A stretch of 16,905 nucleotides of DNA from Promethearchaeota archaeon (GTDB lineage Archaea > Asgardarchaeota > Lokiarchaeia > Sigynarchaeales > MK-D1). Under the pieces are notes generated by a model that had not been told where the DNA came from, did not search any database, and worked only from the letters and a program-made list of their open reading frames with translations. The stretch spans positions 1 through 16,905 of the forward strand of contig JAEOTN010000500.1 of NCBI GenBank assembly GCA_016839865.1. Reading direction: 5' to 3'. Within the stretch, counting starts at the first letter, position 1; each line of letters begins with the position of its first letter. The position numbers were made by a program, and so were the translations under genes. Of the stretch, positions 1 to 7,039 are shown one piece after another.

Positions 1-623
1 TCTTTCAAGTATTCCACGTCTTCTACTGGTACTGGAATAATATTTTCTGCCAATGCATCCGGAAAACCCATCTCCGGATATGGCTGCACTGGATTATCTG
101 ACTCGTAATCTGGAAGTACATTCATTTCAACATAATCATGGGAACCGTGATACGCACCATCGAATTTTATGATTTTATCCTTTCCAGTTGCAACCCTCGA
201 GCCTCTTAATGCAAACATAGTTGCTTCAGTTCCACTATTACAAAATCGGATTTTATCTACAGATTTCACACGTTCTGTTATAATTTCCGCAAGTTTCACC
301 TGAATTTCCATAGGAGCTGCATGGACAGTTCCCGTTTTTGCTTGATCTTGAAGGGCTTCTACAATAGGAGGGAATGCGTGTCCATGAAGTAGAGAAGTCA
401 TATTGTTAACGCAGTCGTAAAACCAATTTCCATCTACGTCAAACATCTTGTATTTATTTGCTCCTGTCACAAAGAACGGATATGGTTTAAAAAACGCAAC
501 ATTACGTGTTCCTCCCCCTGGAAGTACTTTTCGGGCACGTTCGTTTAATTCTAATGATTTTGAGTGTTTTTCTTTATATTCTTTTGTTATCAGTTTTTTA
601 ATTTTTCTACCTTCTTTTTTCAT
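1..623 (-). CDS. Class III aminotransferase, GSA-aminotransferase/beta-amino-acid type (N-terminal part only)
   Basis: About 207 residues are visible before the reading frame leaves the window; the family is about 430-450 residues, so this is the N-terminal half and the PLP lysine is outside. Seen: an N-terminal helix, then VLPGGGTR (33-40), FDVDGNWFYD (61-70), MTSLLHGHAFPPIVEA (75-90), the phosphate-binding NSGTEA (129-134) and the cofactor-stacking region GAYHGSHD (156-163). The PGG-TR and TSLxxGHxxPxIVEA signatures are shared by glutamate-1-semialdehyde aminomutases and by the beta-phenylalanine aminotransferases derived from them. As the last gene of a catabolic unit with an aldehyde dehydrogenase, and with no tetrapyrrole genes nearby, a beta-amino-acid transaminase is more likely than HemL. 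It starts 32 nt after the flavoprotein gene; a weak purine tract (GAGAG) precedes the ATG. Family certain, substrate inferred. Confidence 0.88.
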   Translation of the reverse strand, partial: MKKEGRKIKKLITKEYKEKHSKSLELNERARKVLPGGGTRNVAFFKPYPFFVTGANKYKMFDVDGNWFYDCVNNMTSLLHGHAFPPIVEALQDQAKTGTVHAAPMEIQVKLAEIITERVKSVDKIRFCNSGTEATMFALRGSRVATGKDKIIKFDGAYHGSHDYVEMNVLPDYESDNPVQPYPEMGFPDALAENIIPVPVEDVEYLK

Positions 624-655
624 CTACTTAATCTCTCTTAATATTGTATTTTTTG

Positions 656-2047
656 TCATCTATTCGGATCCGCAACCAATTTCTTGAATGGTTTAACCAA
701 ACCCTTAGTTATTTCATCATATAGCATTTTTCTGCCTTTTTCGAATCTAGAAATAAACATCATTTTTCGATTCATTTTCCGAGAGAATTTATCTCGTTGG
801 GGAAAACTATCATAATGCCCATTCTTCTTAAAATTTCGATGATCTGCTTGACAAACAAATCTTAACCTGCCATATACATCGTCTCTGAATAATTTCTGAG
901 TTGAAACTCCCAGAAATGTTTCTGGACTTTGATAATTATTTTCTGAATTCCATAATAGATGACCGCAGAAATTATCTAAATGCGCATCTAATTCTTCAGA
1001 GGATTTAAATTCATCAGAAATGTATCCCGCGTAATTTGCTTTTTGAAACTCACAAAATCCTTGGAATAGTTCTACTAAATTATGATTTTGGGTTAATGGT
1101 CCTGAAATAATGTATCCAATTTGCTTTTTATTTAGTGTTGGAGTGTGATTCATGAAATAAGCCCGATCGAGAAATTTCTTCCATTCTGATGAGAGATATC
1201 TATCTTTCATCTGACCTGCGATAACAATAATATCAGCAGACATCATTTCACTTCTCCAAAAATCATTGAATCCGTCATTTCCATTTTCAAAAGTACAAAT
1301 ATTTTCATAACTGCACTTCATGCATCCGATACACGCATGTTTCAAACCAATATCTTCGAAAGTGAACAATTTTGATTCTGAAAATCTAGATTGAACTGCT
1401 TGAACCATCCTCTCTAAATTTGAGTCTGAAGTAACTTTATCCGCCACAATAATCATTTTCAAAGATTTAAGATCGAGTGTTTTCACATCTTTATTTGCTG
1501 AATATTCTAATTCGGATGGAAAATTCGGCTGATATTCTTTCTTTGTGGGTTTGGAGTCTTGTACTGATCGAAAAAGTGTTCTAGCAAAATTCAGAACATG
1601 AGGTCGATTTTTTCGGATAAGGATGTCCCACGTGTCTGCAGAATAATATCCCACATATTTCATATTCAAATCTTCACATATTGCTCGAATATACTTATGA
1701 CAGGAATGATCGTAAAAATGGATACTAGTACTGATTGCTGCGGTGTACTTTCCCATAAATGCATTTCGAGCTTCTTCAGAATCGAAAACTAATTCGATAA
1801 ATTTCTTATACTGGCTCGGTACTAGCGTTGCATAAAGCGGAAAAGCCCAGATAACTCCATCCGAAGTATTCACATCATTTAGTACCTCTTGAAATTTCTC
1901 TGGTTGAGAAGAGATTGATTTTATCCGTTGAGACACTTTATGTATTGAAAATTGATGTTCTGGAAACTTCTTTGCTATATATAAGACATATTGAAGGGTT
2001 ACTGAATTATCTCCTTTAGGAGAACCGCTAAGAACTGTGAACTTCAT
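656..2047 (-). CDS. Tandem flavodoxin-fold protein (two NADPH-dependent FMN reductase-like domains)
   Basis: 463 residues containing two flavodoxin-like units in one chain. Domain 1 (about 1-160) starts with LSGSPKGDNS (6-15), the phosphate loop of the FMN_red/Flavodoxin_2 families, followed by WAFPLYATLVPSQYKKFIE (67-85). Domain 2 (about 195-400) has the family's cysteine motif, C239-x2-C242-x2-C245-x5-C251, before a DGFNDFW segment and a core strand ADIIVIAG. Its own phosphate loop is degenerate (VTSDSNLERM), so perhaps only domain 1 binds FMN. The C-terminal 60 residues are strongly basic. The SD AGGAA (2058-2054) lies 6 nt before the ATG and overlaps the stop codon of the OCD-family gene, which implies translational coupling. 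It probably transfers electrons for a step in the amino-acid pathway, but the substrate cannot be read from sequence. The tandem fusion is unusual. Confidence 0.85.
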   Translation of the reverse strand: MKFTVLSGSPKGDNSVTLQYVLYIAKKFPEHQFSIHKVSQRIKSISSQPEKFQEVLNDVNTSDGVIWAFPLYATLVPSQYKKFIELVFDSEEARNAFMGKYTAAISTSIHFYDHSCHKYIRAICEDLNMKYVGYYSADTWDILIRKNRPHVLNFARTLFRSVQDSKPTKKEYQPNFPSELEYSANKDVKTLDLKSLKMIIVADKVTSDSNLERMVQAVQSRFSESKLFTFEDIGLKHACIGCMKCSYENICTFENGNDGFNDFWRSEMMSADIIVIAGQMKDRYLSSEWKKFLDRAYFMNHTPTLNKKQIGYIISGPLTQNHNLVELFQGFCEFQKANYAGYISDEFKSSEELDAHLDNFCGHLLWNSENNYQSPETFLGVSTQKLFRDDVYGRLRFVCQADHRNFKKNGHYDSFPQRDKFSRKMNRKMMFISRFEKGRKMLYDEITKGLVKPFKKLVADPNR

Positions 2048-2056
2048 TTTAAATTC

Positions 2057-3004
2057 CTATTTTATTCCTTCTAATACTGCTTTTGATATTTGAATGTCTT
2101 GAATTGCAACTCCCGTTAAATCCGCAACGGTGATTTGATCATCATTTTGCCTACCCAGAGATGGATTTTGAATCAGATTGCCTAGTTCAATTAACTTATC
2201 TTTGGTTATTTTGCCATTTTTCATGGCTTTGTAGCACTCACCACGGGTTTCAGACTGAAAAATGCTATCTACGACAACACAATTGGCGATATTTAGGATT
2301 TCTGAATCTATTTCTTGTTTTTCAGAAGTATCTGAACCCATTCCCGTTATGTGAGTTCCTTTTTTCACTTGTTCAGCCATAATCAGAGGATTTTTAGAGG
2401 GAGTGCAAGTGACGATATAATTGCATGATGAGGTAATATCTTCAATATTGAGAGTCGTAACAACTTTGAATCCTTTTTTTTCCATTTCTTTTTTGTAGGC
2501 ATCAAGATTTTCTTGATGGAGATCCCACGCTATTACATCTCTGCATTTGAGCACTTTTCCTAAATAAACCAATTGCAGCTTTCCTTGAGCTCCAGTTCCC
2601 ACAATCCCGATTTTATGGACATTTTTAGGAGCTAGATATTTTGCTACAACAGCTCCCGCAGCAGCGGTACGTTCATTTGTTAAATACCCCCTATCCATAA
2701 GGATTGCTTCAGTTTGTCCAGTTTTCTGATTAAACACTAAATTAATCCCATCAAAACTAGGTAATCCAATTTTAGGATTATCATAAAATCCTTGAGCAAT
2801 TTTTATCACGTAATATTCGTCATTTTTGATGAATCCATATTTTATATGGCAATCACCTGGAGGGTCATCAAACAACATTTCACCTACGGGAGGAACGACG
2901 ACTTTTCCTTGAGAATATGCAACAAAACCGTCCTCAATTGCTTGAATGACGTCGACTCTTGTCAATATTTCTTTAATCTCATCTAGCTCAACGATTTTTA
3001 CCAT
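2057..3004 (-). CDS. Ornithine cyclodeaminase/mu-crystallin family NAD(P)-dependent oxidoreductase
   Basis: 315 residues from the ATG at 3004. An in-frame TTG at 3016 adds four residues, but AAAGG abuts it directly, so it could not serve as SD; from 3004 the same purines lie 12 nt upstream. Seen: the substrate-side HIKYGF (53-58) and VIKIAQG (66-72) lysines, the TNERTAAAGAV helix (109-119) with Arg112, a Rossmann loop IVGTGAQG (134-141), VTCTPSKNPL (198-207) and GMGSDTSEKQEID (221-233), where Asp225 is at the family's catalytic aspartate position. Family members include ornithine cyclodeaminase, archaeal alanine dehydrogenase, ketimine reductase and opine dehydrogenases. The GSDTSEKQE form is closer to the alanine dehydrogenase/imine reductase side. 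In this operon it may regenerate the amino acceptor (for example alanine/pyruvate) or act on a cyclic imine. It starts 4 nt after the preceding gene. Family sure, substrate unknown. Confidence 0.88.
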   Translation of the reverse strand: MVKIVELDEIKEILTRVDVIQAIEDGFVAYSQGKVVVPPVGEMLFDDPPGDCHIKYGFIKNDEYYVIKIAQGFYDNPKIGLPSFDGINLVFNQKTGQTEAILMDRGYLTNERTAAAGAVVAKYLAPKNVHKIGIVGTGAQGKLQLVYLGKVLKCRDVIAWDLHQENLDAYKKEMEKKGFKVVTTLNIEDITSSCNYIVTCTPSKNPLIMAEQVKKGTHITGMGSDTSEKQEIDSEILNIANCVVVDSIFQSETRGECYKAMKNGKITKDKLIELGNLIQNPSLGRQNDDQITVADLTGVAIQDIQISKAVLEGIK

Positions 3005-3008
3005 TTTA

Positions 3009-4337
3009 CTATTCAACCTTTACTAACTCTAAAGCTTTGGAGAGAATATCGACTCCCTCATCAATTTGTTCTTTCGTGGATATCAAAGGAGGTGCCGTAA
3101 AAATAAAATTCCATTTCAAAAATGTAAACATGCCTAATTCCAGAATCTTCTGCTTTAAGTCCACCATGACTCCTTGCAATGATGGTTTACAATTCCAGGG
3201 AAATAATGGTTCCTTGGTCTTTCTGTCTTTAACCAGCTCTATACACCCTAGTAATCCTGTATTTCGGAAATCTCCAATACACGGATAAATATTCTTCAAT
3301 TCATCAATTTTTGATTCCAGATATATACCCATTTCTACACAATTATCAATTAATTTCTCACTTTCATACACATGAATATTCGCCAAGGCCGTTGCACATC
3401 CCAAAGGATAGCTAGAGCCTGTTAATCCGATTGTTAGTGGGTTTTCAATGAAATAGGATGCAATATCTGAACTGACGATTAATGCACCCATAGGAACATA
3501 ACCTGAAGTCATGCCTTTAGCGCAAGTCATCATATCAGGAGAAACATCATGATTATCAACTCCAAACCATTTGCCACACCGCCCAAATCCACTCATTACT
3601 TCATCAGATATCATTAAAATATCGTATTGAACTGCAATTTCCTTGACACGTTTCCAATATTTTGGGGGATATTTGATACATCCTGAAGTTCCAGATTCCC
3701 CTTCAATCATTATAGCAGCAATACTTTCAGGATTTTCAAATTTAACTACTCTTTCGACATGCTGAACACATTCATAATCACATGAACCCAACTCTTGTTT
3801 CCAAGGGCATCGATAACAATACGGATCTTCAACATGAACAACACCCGGCATCTGATGTCTGTCAACCGCATGACGTCTTGGGTCACCCCCTGCAGTTATA
3901 GCTCCCATTGTTGCTCCATGATAGGATCGGTATTTTGTGATGATTTTATCACGCCCACTATACATACGAGCAATTTTGATTGCATTTTCGACCGCTTCTG
4001 CCCCTCCTAAAACAAAAAATGATTTGGTGAGGTTATTAGGAGTGATTTCTGCAATTTTTTTACCTAGTAAACCACGAGCTTCTGAAACTGCACCTGGATA
4101 AATGTAACATAACTCTTCCATTTGTTTCTTCATTGCAGCAAGAACCGTCGGATGAGAGTGACCGATATTGACATTCATTAGTTGGGAACTAAAATCTAAA
4201 TATTGTTTTCCATCTCGATCATATAAATAAGCACCTTCTCCCCTTTCAATATTTAATGGATTTAACCCAGATTGCACACTCCAGGAAAAAAGGGTGTGAT
4301 CTATACTGTTTTTTATTATTTCGTGATTTTTTGACAT
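3009..4337 (-). CDS. Class III omega-aminotransferase (taurine/beta-alanine:pyruvate type)
   Basis: 442 residues, full length for PLP fold-type I class III transaminases. The N-terminus TLFSWSVQSGLNPL (15-28) and FSSQLMNVNIGHSHP (49-63) are typical of the taurine/omega-amino-acid:pyruvate group. Cofactor residues: GGAEAVENAI (111-120), YHG (139-141), Asp245 in ISDEVMSGFGRCG, and the Schiff-base Lys274 in CAKGMTSGYVPMGA; the phosphate-contacting TGSS follows near 310-315. A cysteine cluster (Cys174, Cys177, Cys186, Cys190) sits in the large domain. The reaction is transfer of a terminal amino group to pyruvate or 2-oxoglutarate, giving a semialdehyde, the substrate class of the dehydrogenase encoded 21 nt upstream. 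A Shine-Dalgarno AGGA at 4345-4342 lies 4 nt before the ATG. The exact amino donor (beta-alanine, 3-aminoisobutyrate, taurine or GABA) cannot be decided from sequence. Confidence 0.9.
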   Translation of the reverse strand: MSKNHEIIKNSIDHTLFSWSVQSGLNPLNIERGEGAYLYDRDGKQYLDFSSQLMNVNIGHSHPTVLAAMKKQMEELCYIYPGAVSEARGLLGKKIAEITPNNLTKSFFVLGGAEAVENAIKIARMYSGRDKIITKYRSYHGATMGAITAGGDPRRHAVDRHQMPGVVHVEDPYCYRCPWKQELGSCDYECVQHVERVVKFENPESIAAIMIEGESGTSGCIKYPPKYWKRVKEIAVQYDILMISDEVMSGFGRCGKWFGVDNHDVSPDMMTCAKGMTSGYVPMGALIVSSDIASYFIENPLTIGLTGSSYPLGCATALANIHVYESEKLIDNCVEMGIYLESKIDELKNIYPCIGDFRNTGLLGCIELVKDRKTKEPLFPWNCKPSLQGVMVDLKQKILELGMFTFLKWNFIFTAPPLISTKEQIDEGVDILSKALELVKVE

Positions 4338-4358
4338 TTTATCCTACATCATGTTGTT

Positions 4359-5840
4359 TTAATCCCAAGGAATTTCTTTCATATTACCATGAAAGCGTTC
4401 TATAACAGCTCTGGCTTGGGTGAAAAATTGGACAACTTCTCTTCCTTGTGCTCTCAATGTGCCAATAAATGATTCTTTAGCACCAGCGAAAGGAAACCAT
4501 GCTATCGGGGCAACTACTCCAATATTGATTCCAATGTTACCACAATTGATATTGTAACGGAAATGTCGTGCTTCTTCTCCGCTTTCTGTATAGATTGTAA
4601 CTGCATTTCCCTTTGGATTGTCATTTATTATTTTAATTGCTTCATCAAGTGAGTCTACTCTATCAAACATTACTACTGGTCCAAATATCTCTTCATCATA
4701 GCATGTCATACCAGGTTTAGTATTTTCAAGTATGCAAGGTCCTAACCAATACCCATTATCATATCCTTCTACTTTATATCCCCGACCATCAAGGATAAAA
4801 GTAGCACCTTCTTTCTCTCCTTCCTCAAGTTGTTGCAATATCTTATCTAATGCTCGTTTTGATACTACTGGACCCATAAATGAGGATTTATCCATCCCTG
4901 GACCTATTTTTAGCTTCTTTGTCGCTGCGAGGAACTTTTCCTTTAAGTGTTCGTAAAATCGTTCGCTACCTACTCCCATTATTACACTCGCTGCTAAACA
5001 GCGTTGTCCTGTGTTTCCAAAGCTGGAATTCATAATATTGGTCATGATTTTGTCAATATTGGCACTTTCAGTAACTACCAAGAAGTTATTTGCTCCACCA
5101 TGACACGCAGCACGTTTTAGGTGACTCGTCGCTCTCTTATAGATAGCTTTAGCAATTGGAGTACTTGTGACGCTTGTCACGGCAAAAATATCTGGATGAT
5201 CAATAAGCTGATTTGCTACTCCTACATCCCCGTGAATATAATTAACCACACCCGGAGGAAATCCAGCTTTATCGATGAGTTTGAAATTCTTCTGCATAGC
5301 AAGTGGTGTTTGTTCGTTGGATTTTATTATCATACAATTTCCTGAAGCAACAGCAAAAGGCCAAAACCAAAAAGGAACCATTCCTGGAAAGTTGAAAGGT
5401 GGAATATGCATTGCTACCCCAAGCGGTTCTAAAACCGTATATTCATCAATACCTTCTGCGATATTTGACATGTGTTCTCCTTTTTGCATATCAGGAACTG
5501 CCACTGCTGCCTCTAACATCTGATATGCGCGAATAACTTCACCCCAAGCAGCATTCCACTCTTTGCCATGGTTAATAACAATAGATTCGGTTAATTCTTC
5601 CATGTTTTCCTTCATGAGGTGTAAAAGTTTCAAGATAGGTTGAATTCTCTTTATTCCGGGAGTATCCCGCCATTTTGGAAATGCTCTCTTCGCACTTTCA
5701 ACAGCATCATCTACCTCCTCGGTAGTTGACATAGGGATCTTTCCGAGTGGTTCTCCCTTAGCAGGATTCAAGTATTCAATGAATCTTTTTGATTTTGATG
5801 GAATGAACTTGCCATTATAATAGTTATCTAAGATTTTCAT
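4359..5840 (-). CDS. mmsA: CoA-acylating methylmalonate/malonate-semialdehyde dehydrogenase-like ALDH
   Basis: 493 residues, standard ALDH length. Seen: PPFNFPGMVPFWFWPFA (147-163) with the oxyanion Asn150, the NAD-site Lys173, TSVTSTPIAKAIY (222-234), catalytic Cys281 in FGNTGQRCLAAS, and EEIFGPVV (383-390). The region that carries the general-base Glu in ordinary ALDHs (ELGG) reads CHGGANN here, as in the CoA-dependent MMSDH subgroup (ALGGAKN). Arg280 next to the Cys, and Arg104 in EVIRAYQMLE, align with the two arginines known to hold the substrate carboxylate in Bacillus MMSDH (my by-eye alignment). Expected reaction: malonate semialdehyde to acetyl-CoA, or methylmalonate semialdehyde to propionyl-CoA, with CO2 and NADH. 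First gene of the minus-strand unit; no SD, with a TATA box about 40 nt upstream. The KSNE in place of KPSE is a small deviation. Confidence 0.88.
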   Translation of the reverse strand: MKILDNYYNGKFIPSKSKRFIEYLNPAKGEPLGKIPMSTTEEVDDAVESAKRAFPKWRDTPGIKRIQPILKLLHLMKENMEELTESIVINHGKEWNAAWGEVIRAYQMLEAAVAVPDMQKGEHMSNIAEGIDEYTVLEPLGVAMHIPPFNFPGMVPFWFWPFAVASGNCMIIKSNEQTPLAMQKNFKLIDKAGFPPGVVNYIHGDVGVANQLIDHPDIFAVTSVTSTPIAKAIYKRATSHLKRAACHGGANNFLVVTESANIDKIMTNIMNSSFGNTGQRCLAASVIMGVGSERFYEHLKEKFLAATKKLKIGPGMDKSSFMGPVVSKRALDKILQQLEEGEKEGATFILDGRGYKVEGYDNGYWLGPCILENTKPGMTCYDEEIFGPVVMFDRVDSLDEAIKIINDNPKGNAVTIYTESGEEARHFRYNINCGNIGINIGVVAPIAWFPFAGAKESFIGTLRAQGREVVQFFTQARAVIERFHGNMKEIPWD

Positions 5841-5876
5841 GTCTTATTAGTGATACAACGTTCAGTTATAAAAATC

Positions 5877-5884
5877 TTTATATA
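5877..5884 (-). promoter_or_regulatory. TATA box for the aldehyde dehydrogenase operon
   Basis: TATATAAA on the minus strand, centred about 40 nt upstream of the ATG at 5840. With the usual archaeal spacing (about 25 nt) transcription would start near 5854, giving a leader of about 14 nt, in keeping with the missing SD. Inferred from sequence only. Confidence 0.5.
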
Positions 5885-5897
5885 GACGAAAAAAGCA

Positions 5898-5906
5898 TAT
5901 TTATTC
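5898..5906 (+). promoter_or_regulatory. TATA-like element for the serine hydrolase/C45 operon
   Basis: ATATTTATT preceded by the purine-rich AAAAGC, which could act as BRE. Expected start near 5926, about 14 nt before the ATG at 5940. The two divergent units thus appear to have back-to-back promoters within 99 bp. Confidence 0.4.
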
Positions 5907-5926
5907 ACTTATTTTCAAATAAATGA
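5905..5926 (+). repeat. 22-bp imperfect palindrome, operator candidate
   Basis: Half-sites TCACTTATTTT and CAAATAAATGA; 9 of 11 base pairs are symmetric. It lies immediately downstream of the TATA-like element of the plus-strand unit and covers the expected transcription start, a typical position for an archaeal or TetR-type repressor site. AT-rich, so chance symmetry is possible. Confidence 0.4.
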
Positions 5927-5939
5927 GCATTGATTTTTT

Positions 5940-7037
5940 ATGTCAACATTTAGTGAAGTATTAAAAAATGCAATCCCGGGATTAATGAAAGAACATAAAG
6001 TTCCCGGAGCAGCAATTGCGGTAATTAAAAACTATGAAATTGAAGAAATTCTGAAATTTGGTTTGGCGAATAAAGAAAATTCGATACCAATCTCTGATGA
6101 TACAATTTTTTGTACTTGTTCCATTTCTAAATCCTTGACTGCTTGGGGTGTGATGCGACTTGTTGAGATGGGAAAAGTAGACCTAGATGCCCCTGTTGAA
6201 AAATACCTAACAAAATGGCATATTCCCCCTTCCCAATTTGATACGAATGGAGTGACTCTACGAAGATTGCTCAGTCATACAGCTGGACTAACTGTAGCAG
6301 GATTTCCAGGAGTTCAACCTGATGCACCTCCAGTAACAACCGAACAATGGTTATCAGGAGATAGCGGATGGGAACCGGATGAAATTCAGATTGCGTATCG
6401 AAAAACATATGCGGAAGGTCCTTATGAAACGAAAGTTGAGCTACGATGGGAACCTGGTTCGAAATGGGAATATTCTGGTGGAGGTTTTACCGTTATTCAA
6501 TTGATCGTAGAAGAAGTAACCGGAATGAGTTTTCCTGAATTTTTCACTAAAGAAATATTTACACCTCTCGGAATGAATCATAGCTTCTTTGATTATACAG
6601 AGGAAGAGGAAAAGCTATCCGATCTATCCCAATCTGCCAGATATGATGGTGATGGGAATACTTATCCATTATATAAACACATCACTTACGCTGCAGGTGG
6701 TTGGAACACCTCTATAAAGGATTTAGCTCGATTCACAATTGCCTCTCTGAAGAAAGAATTACTTTCAGAGAACTCATTTAAAGAAATGTGGACTCCGATT
6801 ATTTTCGAAGCAAAAGAACAATTATTTGATTTATTCCATGGATTAGGTCATTCTGTTGTAAACGCAGGTCCAATCAAAGTGATTTTACATTCTGGGGGCC
6901 ATCCAGGTACAAGAACCTTTTTCCTCGCAATTCCCGCAATTGGAGAGGGTTTATGTTTCTTCTTTAATTCGAACAATGCAAATCCCATTCAAGACCAAAT
7001 TTTAATGATGTGGGCTAAATATCTCGGAATGGCATAA
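5940..7037 (+). CDS. Beta-lactamase-fold serine hydrolase (class C/esterase/amidase-like), cytosolic
   Basis: 365 residues, PF00144-type. Seen: VPGAAIAVIK (21-30), nucleophile motif S61-I-S-K64, LRRLLSHTAGLTVAGFPG (107-124), the tyrosine motif Y178-S-G-G-G, TPLGMNHSFF (208-217) and the third motif H317-S-G-G-HPG replacing KTG. The YSGGG and HSGG forms are common in the esterase/amidase/peptidase branch rather than in true AmpC enzymes. There is no signal peptide or lipobox, so it acts inside the cell, which argues against antibiotic defence or wall remodelling. Relatives include EstB esterases, D-aminopeptidases and the 6-aminohexanoate-dimer hydrolase NylB. It leads a three-gene unit with two NTN hydrolases; its stop is followed after 2 nt by the next ATG. 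A role in hydrolysing amides or small peptides is inferred from this setting. Confidence 0.88.
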   Translation: MSTFSEVLKNAIPGLMKEHKVPGAAIAVIKNYEIEEILKFGLANKENSIPISDDTIFCTCSISKSLTAWGVMRLVEMGKVDLDAPVEKYLTKWHIPPSQFDTNGVTLRRLLSHTAGLTVAGFPGVQPDAPPVTTEQWLSGDSGWEPDEIQIAYRKTYAEGPYETKVELRWEPGSKWEYSGGGFTVIQLIVEEVTGMSFPEFFTKEIFTPLGMNHSFFDYTEEEEKLSDLSQSARYDGDGNTYPLYKHITYAAGGWNTSIKDLARFTIASLKKELLSENSFKEMWTPIIFEAKEQLFDLFHGLGHSVVNAGPIKVILHSGGHPGTRTFFLAIPAIGEGLCFFFNSNNANPIQDQILMMWAKYLGMA

Positions 7038-7039
7038 TC

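Noticed and set aside
1..623. hemL of tetrapyrrole biosynthesis
   Set aside because: The fold matches, but there are no heme genes and the gene is the last of an amino-acid catabolic unit; the C-terminal half needed to decide is missing.
448..687. Plus-strand ORF at the left edge
   Set aside because: It is antisense to the class III aminotransferase gene and has no motif; the minus-strand reading is a clear protein family.
3005..3016. TTG start for the OCD-family gene
   Set aside because: The purine stretch AAAGG touches the TTG directly, leaving no SD spacing, and the ATG at 3004 is in frame and starts the conserved region.
3768..3816. Iron-sulphur site as in mammalian GABA aminotransferase
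   Set aside because: The mammalian cysteines lie in a different part of the fold (near the phosphate-binding helix), so the cluster here is not equivalent.
5940..7037. Beta-lactam resistance gene
   Set aside because: No export signal, YSG and HSG variants of the motifs, and catabolic neighbours; the fold is shared by many esterases and amidases.
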